Shown here: one piece after another, positions 1 to 7,603 of the stretch
Layout of the letters: every line of letters begins with the position of its first letter
How positions within the stretch are numbered: the first letter of the stretch is position 1
NCBI GenBank assembly: GCA_036171275.1
Contig: JAVHQT010000034.1
Coordinates: 1 to 16,680 of the forward strand
Source: PALSA-1006 sp036171275
GTDB lineage: Bacteria; Pseudomonadota; Gammaproteobacteria; Burkholderiales; Gallionellaceae
Direction of reading: 5' to 3'
DNA: 16,680 nt
Translations under genes and position numbers: made by a program
Notes under the pieces: generated by a model
Told to the model about the DNA's origin: nothing
Seen by the model: only the letters and a program-made list of their open reading frames with translations
The model's database searches: none

Positions 1-174
1 ACGGATCGCATCCTGCATCATTGCATTCAGGCCGCCAACTTGGGCTTTAACGGCTTCGGTCAACGCGTTGCTGCTGTGCTCTGTCATTTTTCCGGATATT
101 GCAGCGAGTTCGGTTTCAAGGATATGTTTGCTGGCGTCTGCGGCTTGCTGGGTCTCGTGCTGCACCGACTGCAT
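1..174 (-). other. Possible partial coding sequence on the opposite strand (phasin-like helix)
   Basis: Read on the minus strand, the frame whose codons include 1-3 is open from 270 to the window edge. From about 190 leftwards it gives a plausible protein: an amphipathic, cysteine-free helix rich in A, Q, E, K and S, with pieces such as SNELVKAMQSVQHETQQAAD and KAQVGGLNAMMQDAIR. An in-frame ATG lies at 172-174. The style recalls phasins (polyhydroxyalkanoate granule proteins), but the fragment is too short to assign. It competes with the plus-strand frame of the MCE gene over the same bases, and only one of the two is likely real here. Confidence 0.3.
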
Positions 175-1126
175 CGCCTTTACCAGCTCGTTGCTTGCGC
201 TGTTGGCGATTGCTGCAGCGGTATTGTGGGTTGGGGTTAAAAAAGGGTTGTTTACCTCGCAATCGCCTATTTATTTTAGGGCGGATAGCGGGCAAGATTT
301 AAGCGTGGGGATGCCGGTTAAATTTAGTGGCTTCAAAATCGGCAAACTGCATTCGCTCCGGCTCGATGAGCAAGGTCATGTCGAAGTTGAGCTGCGTATT
401 GAAACCCAATATTTGAAGCTAATTAAGCAAACTGCTAAAGTCAGTTTGATTAAAGAAGGCGTGATCGGCGATGGTGTGCTGGATGTCAGTCGAGGTGCGG
501 CGGATAAACCCATGTTAAAAACCGGCGAGACGCTTAAATTTGAACGCGCAAACGGCTTGGAACAGGCAGTAATGGAAATCAAAAGTCGCGTTGTGCCGAT
601 TTTGGACGACGTACATTTAATGCTGTCGGATCCGCGTGGCGATTTGCGTGCGATGATGGGAAATTTTCGAATTATTTCTAATGAAATCAGTTTGTTAGTC
701 AAAGATTTGCACGCGACTAGGCAAAAAATCGATACCGTTTTGACCACAGTGGATGGCAATTTAACGCATGAAGTTGCGCCCTTGTTGCATTCGTTAAGGC
801 AAACGACGCTGAACGCAGAAAATATCAGCATGCACTTGGATCATGACTTGCCTTTAATGCTGCAAAAAGTGGACGGCTCGTTGGAAAATTTACGGAGCAG
901 CAGTGAGTTGATGAAAAATGCGGTGCAAGGGATTGCACCGCAAGTGCCTGTGGTCGTTAGCGAAGCCCGCGCGACCTTGGGACAAGCGCACGACGCGTTG
1001 GGGCGAACCGTGGATATGGTGGATTCGACGCAAGAAGTGTTGGATGGTCTAAGTGCGAGTTGGCCGTTAAAAAGTGTCATTCCTGTGCCGGAAAGTGGTG
1101 TTTTGCGGATGAATAGCCATGATTAA
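68..1126 (+). CDS. MCE-domain (MlaD/PqiB-type) lipid-transport protein, start uncertain
   Basis: Membrane-anchored, substrate-binding subunit of an MCE-type ABC lipid transporter, expected to sit in the inner membrane with its body in the periplasm. A hydrophobic segment (about residues 42-57, rich in L, A, I) is followed by KKGLFT and then one MCE domain (about 68-145) with the typical run VGMPVKFSGFKIGKL and the later IKEGVIGDGVLDV. The rest is a long helical, probably coiled-coil tail ending in a proline-containing stretch. Family members usually have only 15-25 residues before the membrane helix. Here residues 1-40 are cysteine-rich and unlike that family, and the frame is open to the left edge, so the true start is unresolved; a TTG at 191 is the nearest in-frame alternative. 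Its stop overlaps the next gene. The ATPase and permease subunits are not in the window. Family call firm, N-terminus not. Confidence 0.8.
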   Translation: MLLCSVIFPDIAASSVSRICLLASAACWVSCCTDCIAFTSSLLALLAIAAAVLWVGVKKGLFTSQSPIYFRADSGQDLSVGMPVKFSGFKIGKLHSLRLDEQGHVEVELRIETQYLKLIKQTAKVSLIKEGVIGDGVLDVSRGAADKPMLKTGETLKFERANGLEQAVMEIKSRVVPILDDVHLMLSDPRGDLRAMMGNFRIISNEISLLVKDLHATRQKIDTVLTTVDGNLTHEVAPLLHSLRQTTLNAENISMHLDHDLPLMLQKVDGSLENLRSSSELMKNAVQGIAPQVPVVVSEARATLGQAHDALGRTVDMVDSTQEVLDGLSASWPLKSVIPVPESGVLRMNSHD

Positions 1127-2069
1127 ATTGAACTGGGTCAGTCAATTCAAAACAGTGTTAGCAGCCCTTGCATTGGATAAGCGTGGTTTTATTTTGCAAC
1201 CGTCAGGGTTGACTAGCGGGATTGCTAGTGTTCGCTGGCAGCTAAAAACAGCATTAATCTACCTGAGTTCTTTCGCCTTGTGTGTGTTGGCCGCTTGCAG
1301 CAGTCCGCCGCCGGCGCGCTTGCCGGCTTTGCTGGAGCAAGCGCAAAACGCTGATAAAGAAGCGCGCCGCGCACTGCAAAAAGGAGATTTGCAACGTGCG
1401 CAGCGCAGTTTTCGTCACCTTTTAACCTTGCAAGAATCGTTAGATGACACGGCAGGTACAGCCATTACACTGGTTAATTTGGCGACCGTCACGCACCAGT
1501 TGCAAGATGAAAGTGGTGCGTTGGCTTGGCTGGATAAAGTGTTGCTGGAAAAAGCAAGCGTTTATCCAGTTGCTGCAAAAACCAGTGCCACTTTTAGACG
1601 CGCCGTTATTTTGGTGTCGTTAAATCGTTTACCGGAAGCTAACCTGGCGTGGCAACAAGCCCACACTGCTTGTGCTGAAAAATGTCCAGAACAATTCGGT
1701 ATTTTAACCTTGCAAGCTCGGCTTTTAGGGTTGCAAGGCGATGCGCTAGCCGCCATAACGTTAGCACAGCAGTTACTTAAAAATGGCGCGTCAGACGCAG
1801 AAGAAATGGCGAATGTAGTTCGCGTGTTGGCGCAAGCGGAAGCGCAATTATTACGCTACCCAGAATCATTCGCGCATTTCCAACAAGCCTTGACGGAAGA
1901 TAAGCGGCTGGGTTTGAGTGCGCATATCGCACAAGATTTAATCGGTTTGGCGCAAGTCGCGAAACAATTAGGGCAGGAAGCCGAATCCGAAAACTATGCG
2001 CATCGCGCCGCACTGGTTGAGCAAGGCTTGCGCTCAGAAAGTACTGAACAAATCAACCATTCACCCTAA
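1119..2069 (+). CDS. Helical-repeat (TPR-like) lipoprotein
   Basis: Predicted lipoprotein of 316 residues. A hydrophobic stretch ending in the lipobox LAAC puts the acylated cysteine at residue 60. The part before the hydrophobic core is unusually long for a type II signal peptide, so a later start is conceivable, but no good in-frame ATG or GTG is available. The ATG at 1119 overlaps the upstream stop as ATGATTAA, which argues for translational coupling. The mature part is built of alanine- and glutamine-rich helical pairs (for example residues 70-140 and 225-300) resembling tetratricopeptide repeats, a protein-interaction fold. In PqiABC/MCE clusters this position is often taken by a PqiC-type auxiliary lipoprotein, and this one does not look like PqiC. 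A role as outer-membrane or periplasmic partner of the MCE protein is inferred from coupling only. Confidence 0.7.
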   Translation: MIKLNWVSQFKTVLAALALDKRGFILQPSGLTSGIASVRWQLKTALIYLSSFALCVLAACSSPPPARLPALLEQAQNADKEARRALQKGDLQRAQRSFRHLLTLQESLDDTAGTAITLVNLATVTHQLQDESGALAWLDKVLLEKASVYPVAAKTSATFRRAVILVSLNRLPEANLAWQQAHTACAEKCPEQFGILTLQARLLGLQGDALAAITLAQQLLKNGASDAEEMANVVRVLAQAEAQLLRYPESFAHFQQALTEDKRLGLSAHIAQDLIGLAQVAKQLGQEAESENYAHRAALVEQGLRSESTEQINHSP

Positions 2070-2092
2070 GCGCTTCGACAAGATAAGGGTGA
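2061..2092 (+). terminator. Inverted repeat after the lipoprotein gene
   Basis: TCACCCT (2061-2067) pairs with AGGGTGA (2086-2092), a 7-bp stem spanning the stop codon, with an 18-base loop containing the palindrome AAGCGCTT. No U-run follows, so it is a weak candidate for an intrinsic terminator. Confidence 0.25.
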
Positions 2093-2449
2093 GCGCTTGA
2101 TTTAACCTAGAAAAAAACAGTTCACCTTGCCGTGGGTGCGAATTGATTCGTACAATCAATGTGTTACGCGCAAATCAATCCACACTAAAAAAGTATATAA
2201 GCTATTGATTTAATTAAATAAGTTTACAAGTCATCAAATTTTTGTTTAATCATTTCGGCTTTGAATCGCTCATTTGTAAATGAATTCAGCGCTTGGAATG
2301 CTGTTCTCTCCTCTTCAGGGCGGGATAGGACTGGATGAGGGAGGTTCCTGTGTCATGTTGCGCGTATGCCCACGTAGACGCCTTACAATCTGTAAGCTTT
2401 TCGGGTTTTAGTGGTCTGTATTGCCATGCATTGAAAAGCGCTGGTGTTG
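2070..2449. other. 380-base gap between convergent genes
   Basis: The gap lies between the lipoprotein gene (+) and the chemotaxis gene (-). Its first half is AT-rich (2160-2280) and the second is mixed. It holds the short hairpin at 2382-2396 and a copy of the 12-mer AAGCGCTGAATT (reverse strand, 2283-2294). I see no convincing protein, riboswitch or RNA gene in it; the open frames present have no recognisable protein character. Confidence 0.5.
2382..2411 (+). terminator. Short hairpin with T-rich tail
   Basis: CTTACA (2382-2387), loop ATC, TGTAAG (2391-2396), then CTTTTCGGGTTTT. The stem is only 6 bp and AT-leaning, but the T-rich tail on the plus strand would suit a terminator facing the convergent chemotaxis gene. 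It is about 310 bases beyond the lipoprotein stop, so the link is weak. Confidence 0.3.
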
Positions 2450-3679
2450 TTAGAATAAATCCACGCTGCCAGATTCAACGGAATCTTGCTGAATATGTTT
2501 TTTATCCAAAGACTGAAAATTTGCGCGACTGGCGACCATCGTTTGGTCAATTTTAGCGATGCGTTGTTGAAAGCGCTGAATGCCATCGCTGGCTTCGTTG
2601 TCGTGTTCGAGGTGCGGCAAGGCGCGAATAAACTCTTCTAAGCGTTCAGAACGCTGCTGAACTTGTTCCAACAATTGCCGTACCAAATCGTCGAACTGTA
2701 GCGAAATAATCGCTTCCTGCACTTGTTTGTGAATCTGCTGCGAGACGTCGGTAATATGGTTAGATTGATAGGTGGCCGCCGCATTCAGATTGTCCATTTC
2801 CGTCCACATATTTTGCATATTGTCGCGCGAGCGTTCGGCGACACTCATGTCCATATTAGAAACTTCCATAATTGATGAGCCCACTTGCGACATAAAAGTT
2901 TCGACATCCGCGAGTAATTTACGAATCTGTGAACTAAATTCATCGGATTTGTGGGCAAGTTTTCTGACTTCATCCGCTACCACCGCAAAGCCACGTCCCG
3001 CTTCGCCAGCGCGCGCCGCTTCAATCGCCGCATTCAGTGCCAGCAGGTCAGTTTGTTTGGAAATCTCATTGACGTTACTGAGAATTTTAACCACCGAGCC
3101 CATCAATTCTTCCATTTTTTTAAAATTAATGGCGGTTTCTTGTCCTGCGTTATTCACATCGCCCATAAAGCCAACCAGTTCATCGATGACTTTTTGGGTG
3201 TTATTGGCAAAATGTTTGATGCCGGCAACCTGTTCTTTTTGTTGGCCACCTTGCGCGGTATTGACCAAGTTTTCAACTAATTGCCGCAGCATTTCCATTT
3301 GACCAACGGAGTGACTTTTTAAGCCGGTTAAGTTACCGGTGAGTCGTGAAGTGGCGTTGCCAATGATTTTGTAAGCCTGAGAAATGCTTTCGCGAATCAC
3401 CCGAAATTGTTGGTCAACCAAAGCAACGGCATCGCCTGAGCGCGCGTCATATTCGTTCATGATTTGGGAAAGGCTATTCATTTTCGCTATCTCGCGCGCT
3501 TTATATTGATTGCGCGCGGCGCGGCCAATGCTGAGACTAAAAATGAGTAGCAGTGCGGCGGCACTGTGAATACTGGCGGTCACGGTGGGTGAAAGTTCAA
3601 AGATGAAATAACTGCTTATTCCCACTCCTTCTAAGGTTAAAGCACAAAAAGTGGCCAGGTCGTCTATTCTGAATCGCAT
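2450..3679 (-). CDS. Methyl-accepting chemotaxis protein without a visible sensor domain
   Basis: Signal transducer that would form receptor arrays with CheW and CheA. I start it at the ATG at 3679: AGGGAGA lies five bases upstream, a strong Shine-Dalgarno, whereas an ATG 27 bases further out has none. This gives 409 residues. Two hydrophobic segments near the N-terminus (about residues 7-27 and 33-55) look like a membrane hairpin with almost no periplasmic loop. There follows a long helical cytoplasmic region with the conserved hairpin tip of MCPs (EISKQTDLLALNAAIEAARA, then GEAGRGFAVVADEVRKLA). I see no HAMP, PAS or large periplasmic sensor, so the stimulus is unknown. It stands alone without che genes. 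The C-terminus ends SGSVDLF and lacks the NWxxF-type tether. Family certain, signal unknown. Confidence 0.93.
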   Translation of the reverse strand: MRFRIDDLATFCALTLEGVGISSYFIFELSPTVTASIHSAAALLLIFSLSIGRAARNQYKAREIAKMNSLSQIMNEYDARSGDAVALVDQQFRVIRESISQAYKIIGNATSRLTGNLTGLKSHSVGQMEMLRQLVENLVNTAQGGQQKEQVAGIKHFANNTQKVIDELVGFMGDVNNAGQETAINFKKMEELMGSVVKILSNVNEISKQTDLLALNAAIEAARAGEAGRGFAVVADEVRKLAHKSDEFSSQIRKLLADVETFMSQVGSSIMEVSNMDMSVAERSRDNMQNMWTEMDNLNAAATYQSNHITDVSQQIHKQVQEAIISLQFDDLVRQLLEQVQQRSERLEEFIRALPHLEHDNEASDGIQRFQQRIAKIDQTMVASRANFQSLDKKHIQQDSVESGSVDLF

Positions 3680-3684
3680 GAGAA

Positions 3685-3691
3685 TCTCCCT
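3685..3691 (-). promoter_or_regulatory. Shine-Dalgarno that fixes the chemotaxis protein start
   Basis: AGGGAGA on the minus strand, five bases before the ATG at 3679. It decides between this start and the ATG at 3706, which has no ribosome-binding site. Confidence 0.65.
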
Positions 3692-3791
3692 AAGGGCAAA
3701 GCACAATGATTAAGTCCAGATCATACAAGTCAGCCAGACTTTTCATGCACTGAATAGCGTGCAATAAGTAGGCTAATTGTTAAAGTGGGGT

Positions 3792-3818
3792 AAAACGTGC
3801 CCGAAAAAGTAGGGCGCG
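3792..3818 (-). terminator. Probable terminator of the apbC-dcd-small gene unit
   Basis: On the minus strand CGCGCCC (3818-3812), loop TACTTTTTC, GGGCACG (3802-3796), then TTTT (3795-3792). Six of seven base pairs form, with one internal C/A mismatch. It lies just past the stop of the 73-residue gene. Confidence 0.4.
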
Positions 3819-3825
3819 CTTAGGG

Positions 3826-4047
3826 TTAGGACTGCGCTAAATATCGGCTTTCTAGCGCTGCGATTAAATCGCTCAACACCGACCGAACTTGTCGTTCATC
3901 GCACCCCATCAGAACGGCATCATCGAGCGCATCCTGACAAATTTGGCGGATTTCCAGCAAATTTTCTTGCAGCACTTTATTTTTTTCCACACAGGCGATA
4001 ATTTCGCCCTTAGGAGACCGCCAGATGATGGGCTTGGAATGTTGCAT
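3826..4047 (-). CDS. Small protein of unknown function (73 aa)
   Basis: I do not recognise this family. It is a 73-residue soluble protein with no signal peptide or membrane segment. The N-terminal part (about 1-22: PIIWRSPKGEIIACVEKNKV) looks like a short beta hairpin. The remainder is predicted helical, with an acidic, leucine-spaced middle (LEIRQICQDALDDAVLMGCD) and a final helix. Cysteines sit at about residues 19, 37 and 49, but not in a metal-binding spacing. It begins 21 bases after the dcd stop and is probably the last gene of the same transcript. No good ribosome-binding site precedes the ATG, so expression may depend on translation of dcd. Coding nature is supported by position and codon style; function is unknown. 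Confidence 0.65.
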   Translation of the reverse strand: MQHSKPIIWRSPKGEIIACVEKNKVLQENLLEIRQICQDALDDAVLMGCDERQVRSVLSDLIAALESRYLAQS

Positions 4048-4068
4048 CGATAGGATTGATAGAGAGTG

Positions 4069-4635
4069 TTAGATTTTGGGTAAGGTGACACCAACTTGCC
4101 CTTGATACTTGCCACCGCGATCTTTATACGAGGTTTCGCACACTTCGTCGCTTTCAAAAAACAAGACTTGCGCGACCCCTTCGTTGGCATAAATCTTGGC
4201 CGGCAGGGGCGTTGTATTGGAAAATTCCAAGGTGACGTAACCCTCCCATTCCGGTTCGAACGGGGTGACATTAACGATAATGCCGCACCGTGCGTAGGTT
4301 GATTTACCTAGGCAGACAGTCAGAACGCTGCGCGGAATACGGAAATATTCCACAGTCCGAGCCAGTGCAAACGAGTTTGGCGGAATGATACAAAAATCAG
4401 CTTCCACATTCACGAACGAGGTTGGATCAAAATTTTTCGGATCGACAATCGTGCTATTGATGTTGGTGAATAACTTAAATTCGCGCGAACAGCGAATGTC
4501 ATAACCGTAACTGGAGGTACCGTAAGAAACGATTTTTTGCCCGTTCACCTCTTTCACTTGCGTGGGCGAAAACGGTTCAATCATGCCGTGCTGTTCCGCC
4601 ATGCGGCGAATCCATTTGTCAGATTTGATGCTCAT
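4069..4635 (-). CDS. dcd: dCTP deaminase
   Basis: Deaminates dCTP to dUTP, feeding dUTPase and thymidylate synthesis in the cytoplasm; the enzyme is a homotrimer of the dUTPase fold. At 188 residues it matches the usual length. The conserved block GKSTYARCGIIVNVTPFEPE (from residue 110) carries the arginine (R116) and is followed by EWEGYVTLEFSNTT with the catalytic glutamate E137. The nucleotide-binding segment NEGVAQVLFFESDEVC and a glycine-rich C-terminus (RGGKYQGQVG) are also present. The start MSIKSDKWIRRMA is the family's usual one, although no clear Shine-Dalgarno precedes it. It lies 92 bases downstream of apbC on the same strand, a pairing also seen in pseudomonads. Confidence 0.96.
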   Translation of the reverse strand: MSIKSDKWIRRMAEQHGMIEPFSPTQVKEVNGQKIVSYGTSSYGYDIRCSREFKLFTNINSTIVDPKNFDPTSFVNVEADFCIIPPNSFALARTVEYFRIPRSVLTVCLGKSTYARCGIIVNVTPFEPEWEGYVTLEFSNTTPLPAKIYANEGVAQVLFFESDEVCETSYKDRGGKYQGQVGVTLPKI

Positions 4636-4727
4636 AAAATTGATGAAACGGGCAATGTAAAATATGAAATTTGGAGTCGCTGGTCGCTCTGTTTTGCATA
4701 TGTTACTGTCCGATTCACGCCTCTCCT

Positions 4728-5822
4728 TTAAGTATTTTGGATCACGATTTTGGGGAAGACAGCACTGTGGTCTTGCGCCATTTCAGCTACTTTTACCGCC
4801 ACGCGCCGGGCGATTTGTTTATAAACAGAGCTAATTTTGCCGTTTGGATCAGCAATAACCGTCGGCGTGCCAGAATCGGCTTGCTGCCGAATTTGCCTAT
4901 CCAGCGGCAAAGAACCGAGCAATTCTGTTTGGTACTCTGCACACATTTTTGCGCCACCACCGGAGCCAAAAATGTGTTCTTCGTGACCACAATTTGAGCA
5001 AATGTGCGTACTCATGTTTTCCACCAGTCCGATGATTTTGACATCAACTTTTTCAAACATTTTCAGCCCTTTTTTAGCATCCAGCAGGGCAATATCTTGC
5101 GGCGTAGTCACAATCAGCGCGCCGGTAAGCGGCACTTTTTGCGCCAGTGAAAGTTGAATATCGCCAGTACCAGGCGGCAAATCAATCACCAAATAATCTA
5201 AATTATCCCAATGCGTTTGCCGCAATAATTGATCGAGTGCTTGCGTTGCCATCGGGCCACGCCAAATCATCGGCGCATCATCGCTGTCAATCATGAAGCC
5301 AATCGACATCGCCTGAATGCCATGCCCCATCAAGGGTTGCATCGTTTTGCCATCGCTGGATTCCGGCTGGCCGCTAATGCCTAACATCATCGGTTGAGAC
5401 GGGCCATAAATATCCGCATCCAACATCCCCACGCGCGCGCCTTCGGCCGCCAGCGCCAGTGCTAAATTCACCGCCGTCGTGGATTTGCCAACGCCGCCTT
5501 TACCGGAGGCGACGGCAATGATATTTTTGATTCCCTCTACTAACTTTACGCCGCGCTGCACCGCGTGCGGGACGACTTTGCTTGATACATTCACGGTCAG
5601 ATTGCTTATTTCGGGTAAATGGGCGCGTAAATGCGTTTCGACCAAGGATTGAATTTCCGCCCAAACGGTTTTTGCCGGATAGCCGAGTTGAATATCTAAA
5701 GCAAGATTGTTACCGATAATCTTTATATTTTTCAAAGACTTACCGCTAACAAAATCTTTGTGGGTATTCGGATCAATTAACTGTTTTAGTGCGGCTTGCA
5801 CGTCTGTTTCGACAAAACTCAT
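4728..5822 (-). CDS. apbC: Mrp/ApbC iron-sulfur carrier ATPase
   Basis: P-loop NTPase that binds a [4Fe-4S] cluster and hands it to apoproteins; loss in Salmonella impairs thiamine synthesis through ThiC. Domains in order: an N-terminal MIP18/DUF59 domain (about residues 5-80), then the ATPase with the deviant Walker A SGKGGVGKST (106-115), switch-like DADIYGPSQP (135-144), Walker B VIDLPPGTGD (about 212-221) and the cluster-binding pair CSNC (C275, C278). Length of 364 matches the long Mrp form. It is divergent from ispD across about 114 bases and is probably the first gene of the apbC-dcd-small gene unit. No strong ribosome-binding site precedes the ATG. It is notable that thiC, hscA, fdx and iscX, also Fe-S related, lie about 8-10 kb away. 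Confidence 0.95.
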   Translation of the reverse strand: MSFVETDVQAALKQLIDPNTHKDFVSGKSLKNIKIIGNNLALDIQLGYPAKTVWAEIQSLVETHLRAHLPEISNLTVNVSSKVVPHAVQRGVKLVEGIKNIIAVASGKGGVGKSTTAVNLALALAAEGARVGMLDADIYGPSQPMMLGISGQPESSDGKTMQPLMGHGIQAMSIGFMIDSDDAPMIWRGPMATQALDQLLRQTHWDNLDYLVIDLPPGTGDIQLSLAQKVPLTGALIVTTPQDIALLDAKKGLKMFEKVDVKIIGLVENMSTHICSNCGHEEHIFGSGGGAKMCAEYQTELLGSLPLDRQIRQQADSGTPTVIADPNGKISSVYKQIARRVAVKVAEMAQDHSAVFPKIVIQNT

Positions 5823-5936
5823 GGCGTAGTTGAAAATCTAATAAAAAAGGAAGCGCAATTTTACCTAAAACAGCCAGCGAGTGCGGAGTTTTGCAACAGT
5901 CTATTTTGCGCGTCGATATTCCTTTACAATTTGAGC

Positions 5937-6626
5937 ATGACTAAATTTTATGCCCTTGTTCCTGCTGCCGGTTCTGGTGCGCGTATGCAGAGCGAATTGC
6001 CCAAGCAATATTTGCCCCTCGCAGGGCATCCGATGCTGTATTACGCGCTAACTACCTTGTGCGCCTGCCCGAAAATTAGCCAAGTTTTTGTGGTTTTGGC
6101 GACGGACGACGTCCATTTTAAACGCTATGACTGGGCGCATTGCGCGGAAAAACTGGTGCCACTGTATTGTGGTGGCGCGACGCGCGCGCAGAGCGTCGCC
6201 AACGGAATTTTAGCGTCTGGTGTTGAAGCAGAAGATTGGTTGCTGGTGCATGACGCCGCGCGTCCTTGTTTAGCTAAAGAAAATTTATTGAATATAATCA
6301 ATGAGTTAGAGAATGATGCGGTGGGTGGGATTTTGGCAATTCCGGTTGCCGATACCCTAAAACGCGCTGATTTTCAGCCCAGAATTATCGACACGCCAAG
6401 CCGTGAAAATCTGTGGCAAGCGCAAACGCCGCAAATGTTTCGCGCCGGATTATTGGCGCACGCTTTGCAGCAGTGCCAGCACGTCACGGATGAATCCTCG
6501 GCGGTGGAAGCACTGGGTTTGCAGCCTAAGTTGGTTTTGGGAGAGGCAAGCAATTTTAAAGTAACCTACCCGCAAGATCAGCGCTTGGCGGAATTGCTTC
6601 TGCAAGCTCGTGGCAAAACGTTATAG
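5937..6626 (+). CDS. ispD: 2-C-methyl-D-erythritol 4-phosphate cytidylyltransferase
   Basis: Third step of the MEP isoprenoid pathway: MEP plus CTP gives CDP-ME and pyrophosphate. I start it at the ATG at 5937 (MTKFYALVPAAGSGARM), giving 229 residues, the usual size; the frame extends upstream to 5796, but that part has no family resemblance. The CTP-binding motif AAGSGARM places R16, and LPKQY places K23, the counterparts of the catalytic R20/K27 in E. coli. VHDAARPC (104-111) and QAQTPQMFR (about 161-169) are also family signatures. IspF is not next to it, unlike in many gammaproteobacteria. Its end overlaps the end of the convergent folD by six bases. Confidence 0.96.
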   Translation: MTKFYALVPAAGSGARMQSELPKQYLPLAGHPMLYYALTTLCACPKISQVFVVLATDDVHFKRYDWAHCAEKLVPLYCGGATRAQSVANGILASGVEAEDWLLVHDAARPCLAKENLLNIINELENDAVGGILAIPVADTLKRADFQPRIIDTPSRENLWQAQTPQMFRAGLLAHALQQCQHVTDESSAVEALGLQPKLVLGEASNFKVTYPQDQRLAELLLQARGKTL

Positions 6627-7475
6627 CGGATGACTGCGTTCTGCCGCTTGCACCGCATTCGCCACCAACATGGTAATCGTCATCGGGCCGACACCGCCGG
6701 GAACGGGCGTTAGGAAACCAGCGACTTCTTTCGCTGAGTCGAAATCGACATCGCCGCACAGTTTGCCATCGGCCAATCGGTTAATGCCAACATCAATCAC
6801 CGCAGCACCCGGTTTAATCATGGCGCCGGTAATCATTTTGGCCTTGCCGGTAGCGACGATTAAAATGTCAGCGTCGCGCGTAAATTTGGCTAAATCCACG
6901 GTTTTTGAAGTGCAAATGGTGACCGTGGCATTGTGTTGCAGCAGCATGAGCGCCATCGGTTTGCCGACGATGTTGCTCCGCCCGACCACCACGGCGTGCT
7001 TACCTTCAATGCTCACGCCCGATTTTTCTAACAATTTCATTGCGCCAAAAGGCGTGCAGGGTGGCAGTTGTGTATTGCCAATCACCAATGCCCCGACGTT
7101 CATTGGATGAAAGCCATCCACGTCTTTAGTGGGGCTAATGGCTTGCAGAATTTTGTCGCTGTTGATATGTTTCGGGACGGGCAATTGCACCAGCAAACCG
7201 TGAATTTTGGGATCGGCATTCAGTTCGGCTATTTTCGCCAGCACAGCGGCTTCCGAGGTGTCGGCGGGCAACATAATATGTTCGGAATGTAAGCCCAATT
7301 CAGCACACGCCTTAATTTTATTGGCTACATACACTTTGGAGGCTGGGTCTTCACCGACCAGAATCACCGCTAAACCCGGGGTGATGCCCCGCGCTTTTAA
7401 AGCATCGGCGCGGATTTTCCATTCCGCGCGCACTTCTTGTGCAATGCGTTTCCCGTCAATAATAATGGCGCTCAT
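6621..7475 (-). CDS. folD: Methylenetetrahydrofolate dehydrogenase/cyclohydrolase
   Basis: Bifunctional cytoplasmic enzyme converting 5,10-methylene-THF to 10-formyl-THF via methenyl-THF, with NADP; it supplies one-carbon units for purines and formyl-Met-tRNA. At 284 residues it is full length. The N-terminal catalytic part has YVANKIKAC with Y49 and K53 of the YxxxK motif and later GLLVQLPVPKHI. The C-terminal NADP-binding domain has VVVGRSNIVGKPMA, and TPVPGGVGPMTITML near the end is a family signature. The start is supported by a purine-rich AGAGAG shortly upstream. In organisms with C1 metabolism folD can be part of carbon flow, but nothing here shows that. The final codons overlap ispD, which is convergent. 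Confidence 0.97.
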   Translation of the reverse strand: MSAIIIDGKRIAQEVRAEWKIRADALKARGITPGLAVILVGEDPASKVYVANKIKACAELGLHSEHIMLPADTSEAAVLAKIAELNADPKIHGLLVQLPVPKHINSDKILQAISPTKDVDGFHPMNVGALVIGNTQLPPCTPFGAMKLLEKSGVSIEGKHAVVVGRSNIVGKPMALMLLQHNATVTICTSKTVDLAKFTRDADILIVATGKAKMITGAMIKPGAAVIDVGINRLADGKLCGDVDFDSAKEVAGFLTPVPGGVGPMTITMLVANAVQAAERSHPL

Positions 7476-7603
7476 ATTCTCTCTTCTTTAAAAAATGTTG
7501 GCGCATAAGCCAAGCTTTTGGGGCGGCGTTTTAGCGATGCAACGGTGCAATTCGTAGCACAGTTTTTAGGATATTTTTGAAATCTTGTGCAATAAAAACG
7601 CTT

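Noticed and set aside
376..831. 151-codon open frame on the minus strand inside the MCE gene
   Set aside because: Antisense shadow: Cys/Ser/Thr-rich with no family character, while the plus frame carries the MCE domain.
2290..2400. Possible FMN or c-di-GMP riboswitch in the gap before the chemotaxis gene
   Set aside because: A GGGCGGGATAGGAC stretch looked suggestive, but the conserved core of neither class is present.
3680..3706. Earlier ATG for the chemotaxis protein at 3706
   Set aside because: No ribosome-binding site there; a strong AGGGAGA sits before the ATG at 3679.
3746..3763. TGCAC-N8-GTGCA inverted repeat upstream of the chemotaxis gene
   Set aside because: Five-base arms only, no matching known operator and no second copy; not strong enough to list.
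5796..5936. 47-codon upstream extension of ispD
   Set aside because: No IspD similarity, overlaps the apbC start on the other strand, and the ATG at 5937 gives the normal family length.
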